A stretch of 64,000 nt of DNA from Nonomuraea typhae (GTDB taxonomy: Bacteria; Actinomycetota; Actinomycetes; Streptosporangiales; Streptosporangiaceae): assembly GCF_009760925.1 (NCBI RefSeq), contig NZ_VRLV01000010.1, forward strand, positions 1 to 64,000, given 5' to 3'. Made by a program: the position numbers and the translations under genes. Below, in pieces: positions 57,479 through 64,000 of this stretch; the stretch's first letter is position 1; every line of letters starts with the position of its first letter. The notes beneath the pieces were generated by a model that made no database searches, had not been told where the DNA came from, and worked only from the letters and a program-made list of their open reading frames with translations.

Positions 57479-57744
57479 TCCCGCTTCAGATCCGCCCGAA
57501 CCTCGAAACGGCCCCATGGGACGACATCACCGACGACAACCTGGCCGACGGGGGCACGATCGAACGCGTCGGACTCCTGCCGAACGCCACCAGAAGGGGG
57601 CGACCGGCCTTCGTGCTCGTCGTCCGCCTGCCGGACGGCCGCGCCGTCCTCGCCCAAACCACCTGGGCCCTGATGGAAGGCGCCGTCCGCGCACTGGGCG
57701 CATCGCCGGTCGCCGATCTCGACCGGCGGGAGCACGGATCATGA
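57475..57744 (+). CDS. Unknown small protein
   Basis: 89 residues, alpha/beta (GRPAFVLVVRLPDGRAVLAQ, TTWALMEGAVRALGAS). Coupled by ATGA at both ends. No family recognised. Confidence 0.5.
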   Translation: MIPLQIRPNLETAPWDDITDDNLADGGTIERVGLLPNATRRGRPAFVLVVRLPDGRAVLAQTTWALMEGAVRALGASPVADLDRREHGS

Positions 57745-57992
57745 CCCAGCTCGGCCCAGGAGCGAGCAAGCTCCTGCGCATCATCAACGACCACGACGAG
57801 GGCGAAGGCGTCGAGTTCGTCCCCGCCCCCTACGGCCGGTGGCGACTTGCAGGAAGCACCTACGTCGTCAACACCCGGACCTTCCGAGTCCTCGCCGCCC
57901 GAGGGCTGATCGACGTCGGCAACGGCCACACCGACCCCGTCCGCGCCACCCAGGCCGGCCGCGACCATCTCGCCACGAGGGGGACCCTGTAA
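57741..57992 (+). CDS. Small winged-helix-like protein
   Basis: 83 residues: helix (GASKLLRIINDHDEG), strand, TFRVLAARGLIDVGNGHTDP and a C-terminal TQAGRDHLATRG, the layout of MarR/PadR-type small winged helices. Probable DNA-binding protein. Confidence 0.55.
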   Translation: MTQLGPGASKLLRIINDHDEGEGVEFVPAPYGRWRLAGSTYVVNTRTFRVLAARGLIDVGNGHTDPVRATQAGRDHLATRGTL

Positions 57993-58434
57993 TGGACGTG
58001 ATCACGATCGTGCCCGGCCGGGATCCCGACGCACCCACCGACTGCCTCATCTCCTGGCAGGGGCACGACTGGACGGCGTCCGTCGAAGTCGTGCGCGCCA
58101 CAGCCGTAGACCTCTTCACCGTCGCCACCTGGGCCGACGTGATGATGCACGCGACCCTCAAGCTCAAACTGGACCCGCACACGGCGAGCGAGTTCACCGG
58201 CACCCGCCCCGCTCCGCCCGCCGGGCCGTACAGCGGTGCGCCGACTGCAAGCGCCGCATCTGGTCGGCCAAGTCGCTCCGCCCGCGGCTCGGCGTCCTGC
58301 TGGGCGAGGGCTGCTACCGCAAACGGGTCCAAGCTGCCCGCCGCCGCGGCGTCCGGATCCGCGTACGAGACCCGGGCCACATCCCCACCCAGCTCGTCAT
58401 CTTCGTCTTCCCCGACCCCGACCAGGAGACCTAG
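57992..58434 (+). pseudogene. Frame-shifted DUF6011-like gene
   Basis: ATG 57992 opens a frame with clear coding character to about 58200 (LISWQGHDWTASVEVVRATA, VMMHATLKLKLD). From about 58228 the coding frame is one base back: QRCADCKRRIWSAKSLRPRL, then GEGCYRKRVQAARR, ending in TAG at 58432-58434. This second part has the CxxC...GxxC pattern of DUF6011, and its frame has no start codon back to at least 58141. The gene is therefore a single one split by a -1 shift near 58205-58225, through mutation, programmed shift or sequencing error. Confidence 0.6.
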
Positions 58435-58694
58435 TGATCATGATCCCTGTACGCCTGCCCGCCACCTTCGAGCCCTACATCGTGCGCGACGACTGCACCC
58501 TAAGCGCCGACCACCCGCTATACGGCAGCCCCTGCCCCGTCTGCCCGACCCCGCTCGGCACCGACGGCAAGCCCGTCGCCCTGGTCGCCGTCGGCATCGA
58601 CCCGGACGATCGCAAGCCCGTCGGCTGGATGACCGGTGCGGCCGTCGCCGTCCACACCGCCTGCGCGCGCCGGCCCCGGCCGGACAGCCAGTGA
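58434..58694 (+). CDS. Small zinc-type protein
   Basis: GTG 58434 overlaps the previous TAG and has AGGAG 5 bp upstream, better spaced than for ATG 58440. The 86-residue protein has CTLSADHPLYGSPCPVCPTP, a Cys site, and VGIDPDDRKPVGWMTG. Not identified. Confidence 0.5.
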   Translation: MIMIPVRLPATFEPYIVRDDCTLSADHPLYGSPCPVCPTPLGTDGKPVALVAVGIDPDDRKPVGWMTGAAVAVHTACARRPRPDSQ

Positions 58695-58873
58695 ACCGCC
58701 GCCTCGGCATCGCCCTCGCCGTCGCCGTACCGATCGCCTACGGCTTCGGCCACATCGCCATGGCCACCGCGAACTACGTCGTGCTCGCAGCCGTACTCGG
58801 CTACCTGCTGACCATGGTCGCCATCCTGCTCGTCGTCCGGCGCCGCCAGATACGCCGCCGGAACCGGCCGTGA
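58691..58873 (+). CDS. Small membrane protein
   Basis: GTG 58691. Of 60 residues, two hydrophobic spans (about 6-24 and 29-49) are followed by RRRQIRRRNRP, so the tail is cytoplasmic. Function unknown. Confidence 0.55.
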   Translation: MNRRLGIALAVAVPIAYGFGHIAMATANYVVLAAVLGYLLTMVAILLVVRRRQIRRRNRP

Positions 58874-58977
58874 TCTGGCCCTGGCACCGGCACCGCTGGG
58901 TCACGGTCGAAAACACCGGCCGCGTGATCACCCAGAAGTGCGCGACATGCCCGAAAACTCGCGTACGAGTCCTCTAG
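58870..58977 (+). CDS. 35-residue zinc-knuckle-like protein
   Basis: GTG 58870 overlaps the previous stop. Contains HRHRWVTVENTGRVITQKCA then TCPKTRVRVL, a CxxC with upstream His residues. Short, but the stop-start overlaps suggest it is real. Confidence 0.4.
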   Translation: MIWPWHRHRWVTVENTGRVITQKCATCPKTRVRVL

Positions 58978-58984
58978 GAGACCC

Positions 58985-59464
58985 ATGAGCACCGACGGCC
59001 CTCTCGCACGCCTGGGCACAGCCCTCAAGAAGCGGGCCCGAGCCGACTACCTGCGCAAACTCTGCTGCTTCGCCGCACTCGGCTACGCCCTCGCACAAGA
59101 GGCGTGGACGATCGCCGCCTTCCTGGTCGCCATCCTCATCGCCTCAATGGTCATCAGCGTCAAGGCCGCCCGCACCGGGCCACCACGCAGCCTCACCCGC
59201 GTCCTCACCGTCCTGCTCACCGGAGGCGCCAACATCAGCGGCGCCACCATCCAGCTCCTCGTCGGCGGCTCGGCCTGGAGAATCTGCGACCACCTCGACC
59301 AGCTCGAAGAAGACGGCTGGATCACCCGCACCATCGAGACATCCGCATCGGCCGACCGGCCGCCACACCACTACTACGCCCTCACCCGGTATGGCCGCGC
59401 CCAAGCCCTCGCCTTGCTCAACCTCGGCACCGAGGCCGCTCGGCCCGGAGGCGACCAGCCATGA
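58985..59464 (+). CDS. Membrane protein with winged-helix domain
   Basis: 159 residues. Hydrophobic segments at about 25-40 and 44-60, then a PadR-like winged helix: GGANISGATIQLLVGGSAWR, DHLDQLEEDGWITR and HHYYALTRYGR. A DNA-binding fold tethered to the membrane suggests a sensor-type regulator or DNA anchoring. Confidence 0.65.
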   Translation: MSTDGPLARLGTALKKRARADYLRKLCCFAALGYALAQEAWTIAAFLVAILIASMVISVKAARTGPPRSLTRVLTVLLTGGANISGATIQLLVGGSAWRICDHLDQLEEDGWITRTIETSASADRPPHHYYALTRYGRAQALALLNLGTEAARPGGDQP

Positions 59465-59609
59465 CCTACCGGGAGATCACCACCAAGCTGACAGCCGCGA
59501 CATCCCAGGCCCTCGGCGAGCTCACCGGGCCCTGCAGCTGTACGCCCGCCTCGAAGCCGAGCAGCCGCCGGACGGCAGATCCTCGCCCACGACCCGGAAG
59601 GAGAGACGC
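59461..59609 (+). pseudogene. Short coupled gene with likely -1 shift
   Basis: ATG 59461 overlaps the previous stop. After MTYREITTKLTAATSQALGE and a few residues, the coding frame moves back one base near 59527-59532. It then continues as LQLYARLEAEQPPDGRSSPT up to the ATG of the next gene. In the original frame the sequence becomes Ser/Arg-rich and unlike a protein. Mutation or sequencing error in a GGGCCC run is likely. Confidence 0.45.
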
Positions 59610-59879
59610 ATGTCCTCACCTGGCACTGACGACCTCCGCCACCGCAGACACGGACCCGAGATCGTGGGCCTTCGCCGGAGCGTCCGGTTCGCTGTGTCGC
59701 TGACCCTCTTCGGACTGGGTGCCGACCTCGGCTGGATAGCCATGGAGGCTGCTACGAGGTTCGCCCTCGACCAGGACTTTGGCTGGGCAGCGGCCTTCGG
59801 AGCCGAGGGCATGGCGTTGATGGGCATCGCTCTCCGTGCGTCCCAACGGCAAGTCGAAAGGACGGCCCAGAATGGATGA
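59610..59879 (+). CDS. Small membrane protein
   Basis: ATG 59610 has AAGGAGAG. The 89-residue protein has two hydrophobic stretches (about 26-44 and 60-78) and polar ends (LRHRRHGPEIVGLRRSVRF, SQRQVERTAQNG). Function unknown. Confidence 0.55.
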   Translation: MSSPGTDDLRHRRHGPEIVGLRRSVRFAVSLTLFGLGADLGWIAMEAATRFALDQDFGWAAAFGAEGMALMGIALRASQRQVERTAQNG

Positions 59880-60216
59880 CAACCTCTACCAGCAGGCGGC
59901 CGACCTGCTCGGGCAAAATGCGAAACCCGGCCAGATCCATCTCGCGGCAACGCTCCTGAGGAGAACGCAGGAGGCCGACCGCTGCTTTCTGGAGGATCAC
60001 AAGGGACGCCTAGAGCACGCCGAAGGCCAGGTGAAAGACCTTCGAGCCGCCCTGGAGCGCATCCGTGAGGTCCACCGCTGCGTCACCCACAGGAAGCCTC
60101 GCGGCGAGGAAGTTTCGACGTGCGCCCACTGCAGCGAGGACTCCTACCCGTACTACGAGGTGCTCTGGCCCTGCCCAACCATCGCGGCCCTCAACGGCCC
60201 CCAGGAAGAGACATGA
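59872..60216 (+). CDS. Unknown protein with Cys pair
   Basis: ATG 59872 lies inside the end of the previous gene. The 114-residue protein is helical (YQQAADLLGQ, AEGQVKDLRAALERIREVH) with CAHCSEDSYPYYEVLWPCPT near the end. I recall proteins of this pattern as common in actinomycete phages; role unknown. Confidence 0.55.
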   Translation: MDDNLYQQAADLLGQNAKPGQIHLAATLLRRTQEADRCFLEDHKGRLEHAEGQVKDLRAALERIREVHRCVTHRKPRGEEVSTCAHCSEDSYPYYEVLWPCPTIAALNGPQEET

Positions 60217-60515
60217 GCACGCGCGCCAGGTGCGATCACTCCTCCGCCGTACCCGTCGAGTCCGCGCTCACCGGCGAGACCCTCGCAGCGCTCTGCCCCA
60301 CCTGCGACACGCAGCTGCCGGCCGAATTTCTCGGCTGCGAGCACGCGAACGCCATCGACATCTACACCCTCGCCGGGCCGCCCGGCGAGCAGATCTGCAA
60401 CGACTGCGGCACCTACGGCTGGTACGGCACAGCCACCACGCCGACCGTCCTCCCGTACCAGGCCGGCCCAGACGGTCCCGGCATTCCCCCTCGAATCGCT
60501 GTGGGAGCACCATGA
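60213..60515 (+). CDS. Zinc-ribbon protein
   Basis: 100 residues. CDHSSAVPVES, LCPTCDTQLP, FLGCEHANAID and QICNDCGTYGWYG give a likely two-site zinc protein. Coupled by ATGA. Function unknown. Confidence 0.5.
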   Translation: MSTRARCDHSSAVPVESALTGETLAALCPTCDTQLPAEFLGCEHANAIDIYTLAGPPGEQICNDCGTYGWYGTATTPTVLPYQAGPDGPGIPPRIAVGAP

Positions 60516-60814
60516 CGAGTAAACCGCCGGTCCCCGGCGTCGCTGACCCATTCCCCCTCATCCCCGTGGATGAGAACGCCGACAGCCCCTTCAGCCTCAT
60601 CCTGCGGATTGGCTGCCGCGCCGCCGACGGCTGGGCCGTGCGCTCCTGGGCACAGCTCACCATCGGCATGTCGCCCAGGGACATCGCACGAAGCCAGATC
60701 CGCGAAGCCCTCCTTCACCTCCTCGAACTGGGCCTGATCGACATCGACGAAGACCGGCTCGACGCCGTCGAGAACCACCCACTGCCCGCCTGGAGGGAGG
60801 CCGCCGGTGGCTGA
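60512..60814 (+). CDS. Winged-helix-like small protein
   Basis: 100 residues. LRIGCRAADGWAVRSWAQLT then RSQIREALLHLLELGLIDID is consistent with a small winged helix. Position before the zinc-finger/HTH gene pair suggests regulation of late genes. Confidence 0.5.
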   Translation: MTSKPPVPGVADPFPLIPVDENADSPFSLILRIGCRAADGWAVRSWAQLTIGMSPRDIARSQIREALLHLLELGLIDIDEDRLDAVENHPLPAWREAAGG

Positions 60815-60829
60815 GATCGAGGCACGACC

Positions 60830-61495
60830 ATGACGCGCCGCGCCGTCGCACCGGCGCTATGCCTGGCCACACACCGGCATGACCCGGAGCGGCCACGCCA
60901 GGCCGCACCCGGGCTCAACCTGTGCCCCGGCTGCCACGTCGGCCTGGCCCGCCACCTGGCCGACCTGCCCGGGCTGCACGACGACGTCCTCGACCAGCTC
61001 CCCGCGAACGGGACCGTGGCCGGGCCCGCCGTGTCCGGCAGCCCCGGCCAGCCCCTGCCATACAATCCCGCCGCCGGCGACCTGCTCTCCCAACTCCGCC
61101 ACGACCTGACCTGGCTGACCCGGCTCGTCGCCGAACAGCGCGGCCTCACCACACCCCCACCACGACCGCCAGACCAATGCGCCTGGCTCTCCCGCCACAC
61201 CGACTGGATCGCCGCCCATCCCGACGCCGGAGCCATCAAAGGCACCCTGACCGAACTCGTCGGCCGCGCCTGGGCCGTCATCGACCCCGCCCGGCGCCCC
61301 CTCCTCATCGGGCCCTGCCTCGAAACCATCGACGACCAGCCCTGCGACGGAACCCTGCGCGCCACCGTCCGCCGCGACGGCGACCCCACACCCTCCGAGA
61401 TCTACTGCGACACCTGCCCCCTGAGCCTGGACACCACCCAGTGGCACCGATTCGGCAAGCGCTACCTGGCCGAGCGCGCGAGGATAGCCGGATGA
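60830..61495 (+). CDS. Zinc-finger protein, counterpart of 30171 product
   Basis: 221 residues. LCLATHRHDPERPR...LCPGCHVGLARHLADLPGLH, then LLSQLRHDLTWLTRLVAEQR and a second Cys site ending IYCDTCPLSLD. Order and motifs match the N-terminal and middle parts of the element 1 protein at 30171-30947. The HTH is encoded separately by the next gene. Probable late regulator. Confidence 0.6.
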   Translation: MTRRAVAPALCLATHRHDPERPRQAAPGLNLCPGCHVGLARHLADLPGLHDDVLDQLPANGTVAGPAVSGSPGQPLPYNPAAGDLLSQLRHDLTWLTRLVAEQRGLTTPPPRPPDQCAWLSRHTDWIAAHPDAGAIKGTLTELVGRAWAVIDPARRPLLIGPCLETIDDQPCDGTLRATVRRDGDPTPSEIYCDTCPLSLDTTQWHRFGKRYLAERARIAG

Positions 61496-61755
61496 ACGCC
61501 GACGACGCGCTGAACGGGGCCGCGGCCCAAGCCGCTGCGCAGTACGGCATGAGCGCCGAGCAGGCCCTCGCCTACCTCACCACCACCGACGCCCAGCGCA
61601 TATACGACATACCAGCCCGCACCATCCGCCGCTGGATCCACGAAGGCCGCCTCACCCACCAGCGCGACGGACGCACCATCCTCGTCTCCTGCGACGAACT
61701 CGACCAGCTCGCCGACATTCGCGCAGGCCGGCGCTTGCCACGAACACCCAAATGA
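61492..61755 (+). CDS. Excisionase-type HTH protein
   Basis: 87 residues. The C-terminal half IPARTIRRWIHEGRLTHQRD and ILVSCDELDQLADIRAGRR is a MerR/excisionase-type HTH. The N-terminus has SAEQALAYLTT. It overlaps the previous stop and corresponds to the C-terminal HTH of the element 1 protein at 30171-30947. Confidence 0.7.
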   Translation: MNADDALNGAAAQAAAQYGMSAEQALAYLTTTDAQRIYDIPARTIRRWIHEGRLTHQRDGRTILVSCDELDQLADIRAGRRLPRTPK

Positions 61756-61918
61756 CCCCATCATCTGAATAACCTCAGATCACTTGTCGGCCCGGCCAAG
61801 CCCGGGCCATCGTCATGCCAGGCACCTGGTGGGGGCCAGGCGTCGGGCCCGGCCGGCACGAAGGTGCGGGCGGAGCGGCCGAGCCCGACACCCCCGCCCC
61901 TGCCGCAGAAGGGCCGTC

Positions 61919-62056
61919 ATGCCCCAGCTGATCCTCTACCTCGTGATGCTCATCTGCTTCGCCCTGGCCGCCTTCAACATCGGCGGACGCATCAACCTCA
62001 TCGCGGTCGGCCTCACAGCCTGGGCACTCGCCCTCGTCTGGGACGCCATCCCCTAA
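61919..62056 (+). CDS. 45-residue membrane protein
   Basis: MPQLILYLVMLICFALAAFN is one span and a second follows (LIAVGLTAWALALVWDAIP). Just two hydrophobic segments and a short hinge (IGGRIN). Location between regulators and HNH gene. Role unknown; holin-like in size. Confidence 0.5.
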   Translation: MPQLILYLVMLICFALAAFNIGGRINLIAVGLTAWALALVWDAIP

Positions 62057-62259
62057 CTCCAGCGCAAGCCGGGGCTCATCAACAGGGGGCCACCCCACCA
62101 GCCCCAGGCCACAGCACACGGCCGCCCTCCCCACCCCACCGCCACGCTGCCCGAGACACCAGCACCACGCATCAACCCAACGCGCTGGACCCCAGCGCGC
62201 ACCTGGCCCACACCACCTCCGGACACCACCCGCCCCCACCCCCGCGCAAGGGATCGAGC

Positions 62260-62535
62260 ATGGCAGCCAAGGCAGGACGCAGCGGCTCACGCTACCGAGA
62301 GCTGCGCGCATGGCTGAAGGCCCAGCCCCACGGCTGGATCTGCTGCCGATGCCAGCACCCCATCGACCCTGAGCTCCCGCCCCGACACCCGATGTCTTGG
62401 ACACTCGACCACCTCGTCGCCCTCGTACATGGTGGTCCACTCCTCGACCGAACCAACGCTCGCGGCGCGCACTACTCCTGCAACAGCCGCCACGGGCGCT
62501 CCATCCAAGACGCCACCACCTCACGCCGGTGGTAA
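62260..62535 (+). CDS. HNH endonuclease beside terminase
   Basis: 91 residues. GWICCRCQHPIDPELPPRHP, WTLDHLVALVHGG and NARGAHYSCNSRHG form a compact HNH fold with a zinc site. Same position relative to terminase as the HNH gene of element 1, consistent with a cos-cleavage partner. Confidence 0.8.
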   Translation: MAAKAGRSGSRYRELRAWLKAQPHGWICCRCQHPIDPELPPRHPMSWTLDHLVALVHGGPLLDRTNARGAHYSCNSRHGRSIQDATTSRRW

Positions 62536-62630
62536 AGCTGCAGGTCACAGGCCCGGACGGGTAGGGGGGCACCATGCCCGCGAAGACGATCAATACCCCT
62601 GGGAGACCCCGCCCTCTCCCATTTCTCTCC

Positions 62631-62667
62631 CCAAGCGGTTGCTTGGGCGGCCAAGTGGTTGCTTGGT
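62631..62667 (+). repeat. Two palindromic direct repeats upstream of terS
   Basis: CCAAGCGGTTGCTTGG at 62631-62646 is a perfect 6-bp stem with a GGTT loop. CCAAGTGGTTGCTTGG at 62651-62666 is a one-mismatch copy 20 bp on. They end 4 bp before the terS start. Candidate packaging (cos/pac) recognition site or an operator for late transcription. Confidence 0.6.
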
Positions 62668-62670
62668 CTC

Positions 62671-62931
62671 ATGGCTGAGCTGGTCGAAGAGGTCGGGTCA
62701 GGCGACCGGCGCAGGGCGTTGAAGGCGTTGAGGGACAAGCTGGCGGCCGAGCTTTCGGGCTCGGAGGGGCGGACGTCGGCCGCGCTGGCGAAGGAGCTCG
62801 TGGCCGTGCTGAGGGAGCTGGATTCGCTGCCGTTGCCGAAGGAGGCGAGCTCTGTTGACGATCTCGCCGCCAAGCGTGCTGCTCGGCGCGCAGGCGCCTC
62901 GGGTCTCGACGGTTCCACCTCGGTTCAGTAG
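62671..62931 (+). CDS. terS: Terminase small subunit-like protein
   Basis: ATG 62671 (TTG 62659 possible). The 86-residue protein contains GDRRRALKALRDKLAAELSG and SAALAKELVAVLRELDSLPL, matching the 29019-29264 protein of element 1. It overlaps terL by 77 bp. Likely recognises the packaging site. Confidence 0.75.
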   Translation: MAELVEEVGSGDRRRALKALRDKLAAELSGSEGRTSAALAKELVAVLRELDSLPLPKEASSVDDLAAKRAARRAGASGLDGSTSVQ

Positions 62932-64000
62932 CGCCGGCCAGGAGGCGGTCGAGCTCGCGGCGAGCGCGGGCCTGCATCTGGATCCGTGGCAGGCGCGCGC
63001 CCTGGATCTGGCGCTGGGTGAGCGTGCTGACGGCACGTGGGCGGCGTTCGAGGTGGGGCTGATCGTCGGCCGGCAGAACGGCAAGGGATCGGTGCTGGAG
63101 GCCAGGGAACTGGCCGGCCTGTTCCTCTTCGGCGAGCGGCTGCTGCTGCACTCGGCGCACGAGTTCAAGACCAGCGGCGAGGCGTTCCTGCGGGTGAAGG
63201 CGCTGATCGACAACACCGATGATCTGCGGCGCCGGGTGGCGCGGATGCGGACCTCGCACGGCGAGGAGGGCATTGAGCTGATCGGCGGCCAGCGGCTGCG
63301 GTTCGTGGCCAGGTCCACCGGGTCGGGCCGCGGTTTCTCGGGCGACACGGTGATCTTGGATGAGGCGTACGCGTTGACGGCGCCGATGATGGCCGCGCTG
63401 CTGCCGACGCTCAGCGCGAAGCCGAATCCGCAGGTCTGGTACGCGTCGTCGGCGCCGCTGCGCACCAGCGAGGTGCTGAAGAAGATCGTGGCGCGGGGCC
63501 GTGAGGGGTCGCCGCGGATGGCGTACCTGGAGTGGTCGGCGCCGCAGTCGGCCGCGTTGGACGATCGTGAGGCGTGGGCGCAGGCCAACCCGGCGCTGGG
63601 GATCCGGATCAGCTCGGAGTTCGTCGAGGCCGAGCGGGTGGCGCTGGAAGAGGAGGAGTTCGCCCGGGAGCGGCTGGGCATCGGGGCGGACGACCAGTCC
63701 GGCATGGTGATCGACTTGGGCGCGTGGGCGGCGCTGGCCGACCCGGCGTCGCAGATGGCGGATCCGGTGGCGTTCTGCATGGACATGACGCCGGAGCGGT
63801 CGGTCGGGTCGATCGCGGCGGCCGGGCGGCGCGCGGACGGGCGGCTGCACGTCGAGGTGGTCGAGCACCGTCCGGGCACGGCGTGGATGGTGGCCCGGCT
63901 GCAGGAGCTGCGGGAGCGGTGGAAGCCGTGCGCAGTCGTGATCGACCCCGCCGGGCCGGCAGGGTCGCTGATCGCCGAGGTGGAGGCGTCCGGTGTCGAG
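62855..64000 (+). CDS. terL: Terminase large subunit, 5' part
   Basis: TTG 62855 has AAGGAGG 9 bp upstream. With this start the Walker A loop RQNGKG falls at residues 73-78, exactly as in the element 1 protein, which supports the choice. Walker B ILDEAY and the nuclease-domain motif CMDMTPERS are present. 382 residues are visible and the frame runs off the window. Same family as 27575-29074 but clearly diverged. Confidence 0.85.
   Translation, partial: MTISPPSVLLGAQAPRVSTVPPRFSSAGQEAVELAASAGLHLDPWQARALDLALGERADGTWAAFEVGLIVGRQNGKGSVLEARELAGLFLFGERLLLHSAHEFKTSGEAFLRVKALIDNTDDLRRRVARMRTSHGEEGIELIGGQRLRFVARSTGSGRGFSGDTVILDEAYALTAPMMAALLPTLSAKPNPQVWYASSAPLRTSEVLKKIVARGREGSPRMAYLEWSAPQSAALDDREAWAQANPALGIRISSEFVEAERVALEEEEFARERLGIGADDQSGMVIDLGAWAALADPASQMADPVAFCMDMTPERSVGSIAAAGRRADGRLHVEVVEHRPGTAWMVARLQELRERWKPCAVVIDPAGPAGSLIAEVEASGVE

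Larger units (their letters stand above)
40000..64000 (+). mobile_element. Element 2: second siphoprophage, partial
   Basis: Integrase, divergent repressor and Cro-like genes, a long small-gene early operon, recombination and replication genes, then HNH, small and large terminase: this is a standard temperate phage order running rightward and cut by the window end. Its att site was not identified, so the left border (about 39900-41640) is approximate. The GIY-YIG and integrase genes may be part of it or a separate insertion. Confidence 0.75.

Noticed and set aside
61864..62535. Longer version of the HNH gene starting at 61864
   Set aside because: The upstream part is Pro/His-rich and overlaps the membrane protein at 61919; ATG 62260 matches the size of compact HNH proteins.

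Overview
The window is high-GC DNA with GTG and TTG starts and dense ATGA/GTGA stop-start overlaps. Its gene families (DUF2637 and DUF6907-like proteins, TraB/FtsK translocase, BldC-like HTH, XRE-TPR regulator) are typical of a filamentous actinomycete such as Streptomyces, Nonomuraea or Actinomadura; the genus cannot be fixed from sequence alone. Nearly all of it is mobile DNA, stacked around one tRNA-Arg(UCU) gene on the minus strand at 39810-39883.

Left edge (1-2445): the 3' end of an IS5-type transposase, then a tyrosine integrase gene broken by one in-frame TGA just before its HxxR box. Next to it is a displaced 3' half of the tRNA-Arg gene (2400-2445). This looks like the stub of an older element that used the same tRNA.

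Element 1 (2400-39852) lies between two perfect 46-bp copies of the tRNA 3' half. Reading leftward from attR it has an integrase and a cI-like regulator (plus strand); then on the minus strand an HTH/excisionase-like gene, prim-pol and SF3 helicase, small early genes, HNH, terminase, portal, protease, HK97 capsid, connectors, two tail-tube-like proteins, a frameshifted tail chaperone, a tape measure carrying an NlpC/P60 domain, tail tip, three tandem paralogous appendage genes, endolysin and holin. This is a complete siphophage. Beyond a strong bidirectional terminator the left arm is on the plus strand. It holds a transfer module like those of actinomycete integrative conjugative elements (AICEs): DUF6907-like, micro-ORFs, DUF2637-like membrane protein, TraB/FtsK ATPase, then a cluster of 8-bp repeats. 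After that comes a cargo module: XRE-TPR regulator, small proteins, glycine-rich-domain-like protein and an APH-type kinase. Phage particle genes and a conjugation-type DNA pump inside one pair of att sites is the main surprise.

Element 2 (about 40000 to beyond 64000) is a second, unrelated-looking siphoprophage cut by the window edge. It has a GIY-YIG gene coupled to an integrase, divergent repressor and Cro-like genes with shared operator repeats, and then about 18 kb of some 40 very small, translationally coupled plus-strand genes. Recognisable members are a Sak4-like ATPase, a SWIM-motif protein, HTH proteins, a lipoprotein, an adenine methyltransferase, a replication organiser, GIY-YIG, ASCH and many zinc-ribbon proteins. 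The element ends in HNH, small terminase and a partial large terminase. The terminase pair is homologous to that of element 1, and the two regulator regions share the same operator motif, so the two elements may interact.
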